NCBI GenBank assembly: GCA_029747015.1
Contig: JAKOGI010001255.1
Location: 124,001-188,000 of the forward strand
Length of the DNA: 64,000 nt
Direction of reading: 5' to 3'
Source of the DNA: Carnegiea gigantea
Taxonomy: Eukaryota > Streptophyta > Magnoliopsida > Caryophyllales > Cactaceae
Position 1 is the first letter of the stretch; every line of letters starts with the position of its first letter. Shown one piece after another: positions 13,213 through 23,922 of the stretch. Made by a program: the position numbers and the translations under genes. The notes beneath the pieces are model-generated. The model had not been told where the DNA came from. It was given only the letters and a program-made list of their open reading frames with translations, and searched no databases.

Positions 13213-15113
13213 TCGGTTTTGATTTGAGTAGCAACGTTCATTTTGATATGGAGTGGCTGATGCTCCATAAATTCCTTGAGTGTAAGAAAGGCATAACTTA
13301 AGTGTACTTTTGCACTTGACCTGGTATAATTGCTCCTCTTTATTTTCTCTTTTTATTTTATTTCTTTTGCACGAATTTGTGGCTTTACTTTATTTTTGTT
13401 TTCTTTTTGAGTTTTAGAGTCTTATTTCTTGAGTCCTGACTTACATTTTTTTTTTGTATATTTATTTTTCTTTTAGTGTTTATTTTGTGTTTTATGTTTC
13501 CTTCCACTTCTAATGAGGACATTGTTTGATTTAGGTGTGGGGGTGGAAAAATTTTAAACAAAGGAAAAATTTGAAAACCCAAAAAGATTTTTGTTTTTTA
13601 TTTTTGGGGGATATATGTGTCTATTCGGATTGACTATGTTCTCTTGTACCTTAGGATTAGGTTGTATATAGATGTAATGTGCATTGATAGAACTTCTCCT
13701 AAAGTACGATATTTGTATGCAATCCCAATCCCTGACATTAATTCTAAGCAAGCTTGACTATGGTAGAAGAGCCTGTGAGATTTTGAGCCTTAAACATCAA
13801 TTTAATCTCACATTTTTCTTTCATATGTGTCTCATCCATGATTATATCTCTAGAACTTGCTTTTATTCTCTTTAAAATCAAATTTAGCATGTGCATTATA
13901 ATAATATTATAGAGGCGTTCTTTTGTTGTATGAGCTACATGACCAAATTGCCACCCTTGTGTGAATGCTTACCCTTTGCTAGCCCTTTTGAACTTTGACC
14001 TTTTTGTTGTGAACCCTTTATTTTAGCTCTTGGCTTAAACACAATTCCTACCTCTAAGCCAAGGCTAGAGGGGCAACACTAGGTAACTTCAGGTATTTTA
14101 TGAATTTGGTGGTTGATTTTGATATATGAGGGGATGTATCATGGTGATCATTTAGAAATTGAGGTGTATTACTCTTGTACATTCCCTTCATTTTTCGCCT
14201 TGAAAAACAAAGAGAGAAAAAAAGAAAAATGCAAGAAAAATGAAAAAAAAAACAAATGGAAAAAGTTTCCTAGGAAAAATTTTTTAAAAAGTTGAAAAAA
14301 AAATCTCAAAAAATTCCAAAAAGACTTGTGAATAAGAGTGTTTGGCATGGATGCATCTTTGTATACTCATTTCCAATGGTTAATCTATTGTAGGATGTGT
14401 TCTTATTTTGTGTTTTGAGAGAGTGTGTACTCATTATAATTGGTGTAAGTGTTGGTTGCTCTTTAGCTTTGGCTTTTAGCTCCTCATTTCCCAAATCATT
14501 TGCACCTCTCTTACCCTTTAACTTTAGCCCCACTACAACCCTTTTAAAGTCCTCTTGATTATTGTTTTGCATATTGCATTTTAGTGGTGGAGAATCGACA
14601 ATCTTACCAAGCCTATAGTAGTTTGTTTGATTGGATGAGAGTTGAGTGAACCTTATAATATCTTAAACACATTAGTGGGAGCGGTCCACATTTTCGGAAA
14701 GTGAGGTTCTACCAATCACGCTTATACATAATTTTTAAGCGGGTGAAAGATTGTGTACAGATGTCATCAGTGAGGACTAAGGGTTTCTTAATGTGTGTAT
14801 TGCATTTATATATGATCTAGTGCTTAGCTTACTTAAGTGATGTGGTTTATTAGAATGTGTATATATATTTCCCCATTGTTGTGAGCTTCAAAAAAACCCC
14901 AAAAAATTTTGAATTTTCTGTTTACTTTTTACAAACTTTGTGGGTATATCTTCTGCAAATCCGCACGAAATCTTACTCATCCACTAGGGGTTAACCTAGG
15001 GCTTTAAGAGGCTTGTTGTACATACTAAGTGTAACTGTGATTCCTACGATAGTGAGTTAGGATTTTTTTTGGCATTTTTAGTTTGATTTTACTCGAGGAC
15101 AAGCAAAATTAAG

Positions 15114-15126
15114 CTGTGGGGGTATT
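15114..15126 (+). promoter_or_regulatory. Polypurine tract of element B
   Basis: CTGTGGGGGTATT abuts the right LTR start TGTTCAAT, the usual place for plus-strand priming. Confidence 0.6.
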
Positions 15127-16186
15127 TGTTCAATATAAAATTATGTCATTTTATACCCTTTTATATATAATATTTGGTCAAAATAAATTATTAAATTAGA
15201 ATTTTAATATATATTTGTTTATTTTACAGGAATTATGAAGATTCAAATAAAATAAATAAGAAATCCAAAATTCTTGCAAAAGGAGATGGAGCAAGAAGTG
15301 TTGGGCCTCAAAACCAGAGGGGAAAAAAAACGCTTGAAGCCTCGGCCGAGGCTCTTTCAAACCTAACCTATAGCCTTCTCTTTCTCTCCATGTCGGCCTC
15401 GTTTCTCCACCGAAATCCTAGTGGCCCGAGACCTTTCCTTACTGCTTCACCTTTTTCTCTTCCCAGCCATAACGGACTTCCCCCCCACTCCATTTAGTCA
15501 TGTCATTCATTCCCTTCATTGATCGCCCTTAATCCTAGCCGTTACCCTCCACTCATATGACCAACATCAATTCGGTAGTTACAAGTCGAAAATTGAATAT
15601 TAACTAAAGCAATAAAGAGCTTGGTGGGTTTCAGTTTTGCTATCAGAAGAGGGTTCCAGATTGTTCAAGGAGGATAGCCTAGCCTTTTTTTAGTTTTAGT
15701 TCTTCAGTTTTTCTTCTTCCTCATTTTTTTCAGTTTCACATTTGGAAAAATAGACTACTAATTTATTGTAATTCACTTTGGATTCGACCAGAAATTTACA
15801 ATTTAGATTACAAATTCGTTTTGGTTGTGACTACAGTTTAGGTTCACATTAAACTGAGCTTTTGGCTTGGTGAGATTTGGTGGCTCTAGTTCTTGTTAGC
15901 TGCTTGAGATGAGTAGAGAATGGAGATCTATTGCAATTTCGGCATTCAAGTTTCTAACTATTCAATGTTGTATGCAATTCTTATTCTCTTCTGTCTTGAT
16001 CTTTCGCATGAGATTACCATAAGTATTGGTAAAATCATACGCTTGTATATTTTAGTTTAGCTATTTTTCATAGTGTGTTAGATTCTTAGATTCTTTTTAA
16101 GCGATCTAATTTCTTACTCCATCCCTGGGGATCGACACCCGTAAATGCTACAGCGATAAACCATGCGCTTACGAAAAATTACAACA
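15127..16186 (+). repeat. Right LTR of element B
   Basis: Direct repeat of 9764-10767; it starts TGTTCAATATAAAATTATG and ends TTACAACA. Its 3' end carries GGGGATCGACACCC, typical of Athila-type LTR ends. Confidence 0.85.
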
Positions 16187-17200
16187 CAAGTTAACTTGTG
16201 TCAACCCTAGTGGATAATCCCAGATAACCGTGAAGCAAGCTCGGTTTAATTGCCAGAAAAATAAAGAAGAGAAGAAGAAGCTAGAAATCTAGCACGATTG
16301 TGCCATATTCCTACTCCTACTCTGTTCCTGTGTTGAAATCCAGAAACTTGACATGGTTTACTCATGCCACATGGCATGACCATGCCAAGTTCGCTGATTC
16401 GAGGTCTATATAAATCCCCCATTTGTGTAGGAGCTAGGTTTTAATTAGGTTTTGAAATAGGGTTTCAGCTTAGTTTTTAGGGTTCTTAAGATAGTGCTTA
16501 GGAGCAAATTAGTGTTTAATTTTGCTAATGTGGCCACATTTCATGTTATTAAAGTGTTAATTTCAAGTGTTTGATTCTCTTTCAATGTGATTTACTCTTC
16601 AAGCTCTTCAATTAAATGGTTAGTTTGCTCAATCTCTCTCCTCTACTCTTCTCTTTTTGGTATTCAAACCTTCTTGCTTTGGGTTAATTTCATTCTTTGA
16701 AGATGTTGTTTACTTTTGAATCTTTTTTTCTCTCCACTTCTTCATTCAAGTTAACATTCTACTTTTGAAAAGTTGAACATTTGATTAGTTAAGGGTCAGA
16801 TTAGAATTAGCTAGGGTAGATTAGTTAAAATAACTAGAAGTCAAATCACAAACTCCATCCACTTGCTCCAAGAACAAAGGTCAACCTCCATTGTTGGATT
16901 TTTGGGCTTTTGAGATATTCCATTTTCTCTCTCTACTTTTAGCTAGTAGATTTAATGCTTCTCTAGTTAAGTTAGATGCTTTCTTAACTTTTTGCTGGTT
17001 ACAATGACGTTTTATGTTGGTTGTGTTAATTATGTTTTGTTTTAGATTAGTTTAATTGATTATATCTAGATTAGGATTAGTGAGTAATTAGTGTAATTAA
17101 TCTTATTTAGTCATATTTATTGCTTTTCTTAGGTTTGATTTGTAGCTAAAATAACAACTGACACAATTTTAGCATTGACCTCGAGGACAACAAATTATCT
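16187..17200 (+). repeat. 3' piece of a family F LTR
   Basis: This continues the repeat interrupted by element B. It carries a TATA-like CTATATAAATCCC at 16408 followed by a leader with CTAGGTTTTAATTAGG. It then shares a string of blocks with the minus strand of 1-900, including TTAATGGTTAGTTTGCTAATC-type sequence. It ends near GACCTCGAGGACAACAAATT at about 17178, like other plant gypsy LTR ends. No gene is visible. Confidence 0.5.
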
Positions 17201-17659
17201 ACCCTTACTCCCTTAAAACTGCTTAACACTTCATTAGACTTAGTTCTGTTTTAAAATTTTTACTACCTAAAAGAGCTACTGATTTGGCAATTGCTAATTT
17301 ATTTTTGGTTGTAAACAAAAAGAATAAGACTCTACTAGTTTTACTTATTTCCTCCTTTATAGACTTGCCTTCTTTTCATTTGAAAATGATGGTGATGACC
17401 CCCATTACAAGTTTTGCATTGCTATTAAATGCCTAATCAACGTTTACTAAATTAATTGTTATGATTATGAATTAGGAGGCACTGTATGTGTGCTGACCTG
17501 TTTGAAGGTGATAATGCCTAGATTTGGTCGCTGGAAGATTTGAGGCCTGGTGCCCATCCACTTCTGCCGTGATGGAGGCTGATGATGTGATGCCTGACTT
17601 TGGTCATTGAGTGTCCTGAAGCTCAGCACCCGGTAACTGCCATGATGATAGATATGTGT
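17201..17659. other. Unassigned stretch before the minisatellite
   Basis: I see no gene here. GATGGAGGCTGATGATGTGATG near 17571 resembles the hAT target region at 18005 and the flank at 19125, so this may be part of the same repeat-rich block. Confidence 0.3.
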
Positions 17660-18002
17660 TGACCTTTCGCCGGTCTAGATGACCTTTTATCAATCTAGCT
17701 ATTCTAAAATTTGTCCTTTTCCCAATCTGCTAGTTCTAAAATTTGACCTTTTGCGGTCTAGGAATTCTGAATTGACCTTTCACTAATCCTGATGATTCTG
17801 AAATTTGATTTTTCACCGGTCTAGTGGTTCTGAAATTTGACTGGTCTAGCGGACCTTTCATCGGTCTAGTAGTTCTGAAATTTTTGTCAATCTACTGAAT
17901 CTTTTGCTAGTCTAGTGATTTTGGAATTTGATCTTTTGTCAGTCTAACAGTTCTGAATTTGACCTTTCATTAGTCTTATGGATTTTTCGCTGGTCTAGCG
18001 CG
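17660..18002 (+). repeat. Degenerate minisatellite, unit about 32 bp
   Basis: Roughly a dozen full or partial units follow the pattern GACCTTTCACCGGTCTAG then TGGTTCTGAAATTT. Units differ by many substitutions and some are truncated, so the array is old. It ends 2 bp before the target duplication of the hAT element. Confidence 0.7.
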
Positions 18003-18012
18003 TGATGGAGGC

Positions 18013-19124
18013 TAGGGCCAACCATAGGGCCGGCAACGAGGTGGGTATCGGGTGGGTTTTTCTATACCCTCACCCATAATCATTTTCATAATCCATACCC
18101 AAACCCATACCCGCCGGGCCTTGTAAGTATGCGGGTTTTATTCAGGTATAAGTTAACCATAAAAATTTATAGCCATATTGCACCCATATTCTTGCAAAAT
18201 ATATATTAGAGGCTTTACAATTTTTTGGAGGGGATGAATTTATACGTGACAAATCTAGGGCTAGTACCTTTTTAAAAAGCTTTTGCATAAAAGGATTTAC
18301 GAGTGTCACATAGGGCGGGTAAAGGGTAGGTTTACTAGATACAGGTTATGGGTTTGAAATGGGACGGGTAAAGCCTAAACCCGTACCCATACCTATACCC
18401 ATGTACCCACCCAATACCCAATTTCCCCCCCTTTTTAATACTCATTTGGGTTTTAATTGGGCCAAATTTTATGGGTTTTAAATGGCCATAGGTTTTTTTA
18501 CCAACCCTAACCAGCGAAAACCTTGTACCTCTTTGAAACCCATAAAATCCTCTCCAATACTTATGGGTATGGGTTTTAAAAATAGGGAGAAAATGGGTAT
18601 GGAGTGGATATTAGTAGAATAGGTATGGGAGTGAGTATAGGTAGGGTATGGATATAGGTCTCACCCCCTCCATATCCGTTTTATCAACACCCACCTCATG
18701 CCCCTCATATATAGCCCATACCCGTTTATTTAGATTTCTAGTTTGTTGATTGGACTTGGACATTTTTCTAGTTTTTATGAGTTACATTTATTCAAAAATT
18801 TAGTGGGACATTCAAGTGTTGATTTATAGCTTGAACATTGAAACTTTTAGTTGTACTTGGTGTGATACAGTATGTTTTGGGGTCACTAGGCATGAATATG
18901 GCATATAGATTATTTGGTTGTTGAATATGGGTACAAAATGGGTTTTTTTTTGTCTATATATACCTCAATAAAATCCACATACCCACAATAACTAGTGTGT
19001 ATGGTTAAGGGTATTATTTTAAAATACCCAATGGGTATAGGTATAGGTATGGGTATTAATTTTGAAAATCAGTATGGATGAGGGGACGGCTGACCAACCT
19101 CAGACTGCCCCATTGCCAGCCCTA
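18013..19124. mobile_element. Non-autonomous hAT-type DNA transposon with 8-bp TSD
   Basis: The 8-mer ATGGAGGC is present directly before (18005-18012) and directly after (19125-19132) the element. The right end reads CCCCATTGCCAGCCCTA; its reverse complement TAGGGCTGGCAATGGGG pairs with the left-end sequence TAGGGCCGGCAACGAGG at 18025. The left end has an additional TAGGGCCAACCA in front, so the outer TIR is partly duplicated or altered. The interior is built from repeats of a GGGTATGGGT and ACCCATACCC type and has no transposase frame. The 8-bp duplication and the TIR type indicate the hAT superfamily. Confidence 0.8.
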
Positions 19125-19138
19125 ATGGAGGCTAATGA

Positions 19139-19435
19139 AGAAATGTTCTATTATACCAGGAGTAAGCTTATTACCAAAATGTCCCATTGTGTAAGAAGCT
19201 AGCCTATTGTTGAAGCGTCACATTGCACTGGGAGCCTGTGATATCACATTCTATTAGGAGCCAGCTTATGAATTTAATGGTGTGAAGCTTGAAGATTTGT
19301 ATCTATATCCTTGAGAACTTAGTGGTGTGGGAGCGTAAATATCTATAGCCAAATCTTCAAGAACTTTGTGGCATATGAGCCTAAAAATCTACATCCAGAT
19401 GCTTAACGACTTGGCATTGGCTCCATGTTAATAGC
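19139..19435 (+). repeat. Two short degenerate tandem arrays (about 34-bp and 46-bp units)
   Basis: At 19139-19270, about four units follow the pattern AATGTCCCATTGTG plus TAGGAGCCAGCTTA. At 19275-19435, about three units follow the pattern AACTTAGTGGTGTGGGAGC plus AAATCTATATCC. Together with 17660-18002 they make a cluster of three different minisatellites, interrupted by the hAT element. Confidence 0.5.
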
Positions 19436-21686
19436 ATCATGTCCAGTTTCTGAATCCAATCCAACTTATTACTGAAAGTTTAATGCTAATGATGGTATCC
19501 TCTTATGCTAGGAGAATGATGAGATGTCCTGTGTGGCTAGATCCACTGGGACCTAATGACCTATTAACCATAAATTGGGTAGGTGTCCCTCCTTTGGGAT
19601 ATAGGTGAATTGCTCCTTTATTGTAATGATGACAATGCATTTTATAAGGTCTACTCTGACCATGGAGTCCCCCACTTTGATTGAGTTTAACTAAGGTGAA
19701 GCTTAAAGTATGAATGGCTTCTGAAATAATTGTAGATTGCGGCTGAACTAGGGACTCCTTCTTATAGGTGTCATTTTCAAATCCTTTAATCTAGGGCTTT
19801 TAAGTGATCATGGAAAAAGGTGGGTAAGTAATTAGGCTAAAGCCCCATGCATAGACGTAGGTGCATTTGCTAGCCTAATTAAAAAAAATACCTGCATGTT
19901 GAGCTGAATATGCTAACCATGCAGAGATGTAAAGACCTAACCTTATATATATCTAAGAGAGGTTCGATGCTATGTTTAGGGTCTGTTGGGCAAAAGGCTG
20001 GATATGGGTGCTTGAAGAGGTCTAGGCAATTAGGTACTTAGATGAATGGCATTTATATAAGCTTCATTCTAAGGCCTTGGGTCTAACGTTAATAATGTAC
20101 CCAAAGTAGGCATATTTAGCTTGAGTTTAAGTGACCTTTCTTCTTCCATTTTTGGAATTTAGGGTGAATATTTGGATGACCTAAAGAAGTTTTTAAACTT
20201 TGACTTCTTAACTCTTTGTATAAGGTCTGTAATTAAAGTTTTATGCTTCGCAAATTCTATAGTTACTTCCCTAAGATTTCCCAATATCGACTTACTTTTA
20301 GGCTATGGAGGATCTTTTTATTAGCCTACATATAATCACCATCTGTCATCTTCCCTATCCCGAGTAATAAGGTCACAGTTTGGAAGATGGAATATAATAG
20401 AGGTGGGTAGTGAAAAGGAAAGGTTTATGCTCTTAGATATAGGTTAAGGTAACATGATTAGTGAATTGGGACATGTGAGAAGAAGAGGATGGCTTCGCGG
20501 GCGTGAAGGTTTATACTAGATTGGAAGGAATAGGGTCAATATGTTGGATTTAGGTTGTTGGTTTCGACAACTAACATGTGGGCCTAAGGTGGGTCTAAGT
20601 CTATCTTTAATGAATTATGAGGCTAGATTGGGCCTAACAGTGGCTTTGTTTTGGTTTGCCTAGAATGGCATGTGGTAAATCTAAGTGCACTTATGCATAC
20701 AGGGAATAGACATATGATGCATGGAGCATAGACTTATGTATGGATCAAATATATACAGTCCTAACTGAACTTATACATTATGAATATGATGCATCATTGG
20801 TTGCAACATAGAGTAGACTAAGAGTCTAAGGGTCTAATAGGTCACATTATGGACTTCAGGCCTAGATTGAATCATGGACTATGCAAGATGACCAAATGAT
20901 ATATGACTTTTTGGGCCCAACTAGCCCACAATCAATGTGTTATGACCTGACAACAACATCGATGCCCACAACCACTAAGGCTTCCTAAGTAGAGAAACCT
21001 AAGAATGTGGTCTAATATGGAATATGGCAACAATAAGGCATGATCTACATACTGGATCCAAAAAACCAAGCAACTTCCTATAGGACTCTATCTATAATAG
21101 GCAAACAAACTTGGGTGAGACTTGAACTAAGAACACGGTCGGGCTCTGCGTCCAAAACCTGAGTGTGGCCTTAGTTGGTCCAGACTATGATTTTCCCTAT
21201 CACATGCCCTAGACACAACCGGATGATGATTTTAAGTCAAGCCACATCCATGTGCACTTCTAACGCCACATCATCAAACAGTAAAGTTGGACTCAGTAGC
21301 GGCGCAAGGAAATTAAAAAGGGTTAAAGTTTGGAGCAGTGACGCCTAATTTCCCAACTAGAACTAATTGGGTCCAATAGCCTAATTAAAAAACCAACACA
21401 ACCCCTTAAAGGCCAATAACCCTATAACAAATAACTAAAAAATTTTTAAATTTTTTAAACAATCTTGATAAGGGGCAACAGATAAATTACAATGTATACG
21501 GTATCAACAACTGCCCATATTAACTGCAGATAATAAGTTTACTATTTTAAAATAACCACAATTATAATATATGCTCAATGCCCATTAGTGCTTCATCACC
21601 ATCGACAATGGGTATTGGTTACAAGACCAATGATTAATGACGAAATAAATTTTTTAAAGAAAAAACTACCAGTATGCCATGCCACC
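19436..21686. other. Intergenic stretch without a recognisable gene
   Basis: No ORF of note on either strand. The GTCCCCCACTTTGATTGAG string near 19666 is related to one near 2970. Otherwise I see no feature. Confidence 0.4.
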
Positions 21687-22085
21687 TAGAGGTGGCAAGT
21701 GGTCCAGTCCAAACCTAACTAAATTGGACCGGGTGACTAAGTTGGTCCTGGCCTTGATTTCAAATGGCTTACTTTAACCCATAAGGAATGGTTTTTCATT
21801 AACTAATATGTATTTACTAAACTTATCTACCAATCTAGCATGGTTGAAGCAAAACATACCTACACCTAAGGTAGAATTTAAAACTCGGATATCTATGCTT
21901 GGTCAAGCAGCATGGGATTATTTTTACTCAACTTGTGGGTTGTCACCAATTGCCGACTTAGTGTGCCAGTTCCACCATTTGGAATAAGTTTTAGCATTTT
22001 TCTACATATCCCACACTTACAGTTATAACAGCCTAGCTCATTTGAAATTTGAGTCCTCTCAAAATAACCCCACACCCAGGATGTC
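21687..22085 (-). mobile_element. Remnant of an autonomous-type hAT transposon
   Basis: The left end carries TAGAGGTGGCAAGTGG, a hAT-like terminal inverted repeat, followed by CCAGTCCAAACC and GGACCGGG motifs. Two hundred bases in, the minus strand encodes a BED zinc finger. A matching right-hand TIR was not found, and nearly all of the transposase (catalytic and dimerisation domains) is missing, so this is an internally deleted, one-ended remnant. Confidence 0.55.
21893..22075 (-). pseudogene. hAT transposase N-terminal fragment with BED zinc finger
   Basis: The 60-residue frame reads WGYFERTQ, then CYNCKCGICRKMLKL, then PNGGTGTLSRQLVTTHK. The spacing fits a BED-type finger: an aromatic pair at the start, CxxC, a TGTL-R-L helix and a terminal His. 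BED fingers bind DNA at the N-terminus of hAT transposases. A preceding SWV-type extension appears in the same frame upstream of the Met, so the true start is lost. The family match is by motif; no downstream DDE or dimerisation domain is present. Confidence 0.6.
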
Positions 22086-23040
22086 CTCTTTTTTTTCGTA
22101 GTTATCCCCTCTATAGTATTGGAATTAGGATGAGGAGGGGGTCTCGCGGCTCTTGCTCTTAGACTCTGGTTTGTTGTGGGCTTTGTATTGGTATAGAAGT
22201 GAATTGTGTTTCACCCTCTTCCTTCGTCATAAACTCCGACTCTTTGCTCAAAATATTTCATCTCTTAGGCAACCCTATCATAGTACCCCAAGCATACATA
22301 ATTAATTAATTACCACTCAAATAGGTTCGTTATACAAATTAAATCGAATGGTTCTTGATTACTAAATTAAGGAACCTTCACAAGTTAACAAATCATAAAT
22401 GAATGTCATCAATTATAATATGGCGAGCAAAATCACAGCTTGGGTACGTAGTTATAAGATGGCAAAATAATAACTAGGCACATTTGTAGACGCATGTGAG
22501 GGAGAGTACAATTAAGTGGTGAAGGAAATTTCTCGGGTTAAGGAAACTATGTGTATAATAGTCCAGGCTTTTAATTTCGAATTATCTATCTAGGTTAATA
22601 ATTTTATTAGCTGTGCTTTATTATATTGCTATATCAGACTAATTTTTGATGGGCTAATGAAGTATAATAATTTATGTGAAGTAGTTTTATACATTTTCTT
22701 GATTTATTACGTGATTATGTGAAATTAGTATATTAGTTAAAAATTAGGCTGAGACGTGATTACACGAGATTAACGAAGATAGATTGAGCCATTTGATGTC
22801 AGTACCAACTGGACTTAGCATAGTTGGGCCCAAACTTTCTATTTTAGTCGAAAAACTAGCTTCCAAATCCACTATAATATGGGTAAGTATTTAATTAATC
22901 CAACAAAATTAGATAAAGATTTTTGAAACTACCTAGGTTTAGGTAATAATTTTTTGGAGTACAGCTGTTTTGGTTAATAGTTTTTATTTTTGGTCCAAAC
23001 TTTTCTGAAATTTCTATTATTGACCTAAATGGGGTTCAAA
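22086..23040. other. Intergenic stretch without a recognisable gene
   Basis: AT-rich, with no convincing ORF. The right limit is where similarity to the pararetrovirus leader of the second copy fades and is approximate. Confidence 0.4.
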
Positions 23041-23473
23041 GTGAAAATACTCAAACTTTTGGGCTTTTTTAGAAAACTAAGCTTATATTAAAGTTTAGAC
23101 TTCTTATAATTACTTTACTAGTACTAGTTATTACAATCTACTACTTATATCATAAATATTATATTTTTTGTGATTAGAGACTCACTGTGCTTAGTAAAAT
23201 AATTAAAGCTTAACTAGAAAGTTTCGACCACTATCTGAACTTAGTCGGTGTTGAACCCTGACGTTCCTCAAGCTTCCAGTTTATAGAGATTACTAATCTC
23301 AATCAAACCTTTCTTAGATCAGACACAGCACAAATCTATTTCGCTTTCTATTTCGGACCATAGTCACTAATCAAAGTTTTCATATTTTTAAGGATAATGA
23401 GACTTTAATCAAGAAATCATAATATTTAGGATATAAGATTTGATTGAATAACATTCCCTACTAGGAAACACCT

Positions 23474-23479
23474 TTTATT
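23474..23479 (-). promoter_or_regulatory. Possible polyadenylation signal of pararetrovirus copy 1
   Basis: AATAAA on the minus strand, about 165 nt downstream of the TATA box, the usual place in pregenomic RNA leaders. The equivalent in copy 2 reads AATGAA. Confidence 0.4.
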
Positions 23480-23640
23480 AAAAGCTTAAAGCGAAATTAT
23501 TACAATGGAAAGATTAAAGAGGGCCTTCAGCTGCTAAGATCATCAGAGTTGCTTGCTTATAGAAAAATGGAGAATCCCAACTTATCTTTTGCTCAAGTAT
23601 GCTCGAATGATTGTGTCTTTTCTCAACACTTAGTCTCTCC

Positions 23641-23647
23641 TTTTATA
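23641..23647 (-). promoter_or_regulatory. TATA box of pararetrovirus copy 1
   Basis: The minus strand reads CTCTATAAAAGGAGA, identical in its core to the sequence at 60168-60181 in copy 2. It sits about 200 nt after the ORF3 stop, as expected for the pregenomic RNA promoter. Confidence 0.65.
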
Positions 23648-23922
23648 GAGAGATGGACTATATATGATGACCTAATAGCTACAGTACACACTGATATTTT
23701 CATTGGAGACGACCGTCCTCAAATGGCTACTGTAGGCAACATTATTTTACTGACTTAACACTTGATAAAATTGTACAATAATGGTGTAACCACTTTTCAG
23801 GGCCTTTAATTGATGATAAAACTTGTCATTCATATTGAGATTCTACATGTCTTCTTCTCCAATAATATTTTCTAGTCCATCATTATCCAGATGATCATCA
23901 AAATCTTTATCAACTTGAAGAT

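Larger units (their letters stand above)
9764..16186 (+). mobile_element. Gag-only Athila-type LTR retrotransposon (element B)
   Basis: Two LTRs of about 1.0 kb share termini TGTTCAAT and TTACAACA. They enclose 4.36 kb with an Asp-type primer site, a decayed gag-like gene, a long T-rich untranslated part and a polypurine tract (GTGGGGGTATT) just before the right LTR. No protease, reverse transcriptase or integrase motif is visible in any frame, so the element is non-autonomous. Its 3' internal part (about 13.78-15.1 kb) is related to the 3' internal part of element C (52.44-53.7 kb), which points to the same clade. The flanking pentamers CTAAT and CAAGT agree at only 3 of 5 positions, so no clean target duplication survives. 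Confidence 0.8.

Noticed and set aside
21680..21702. GCCACCTAGAGGTGGC as a palindromic operator
   Set aside because: It is better explained as a hAT terminal repeat next to its target sequence.
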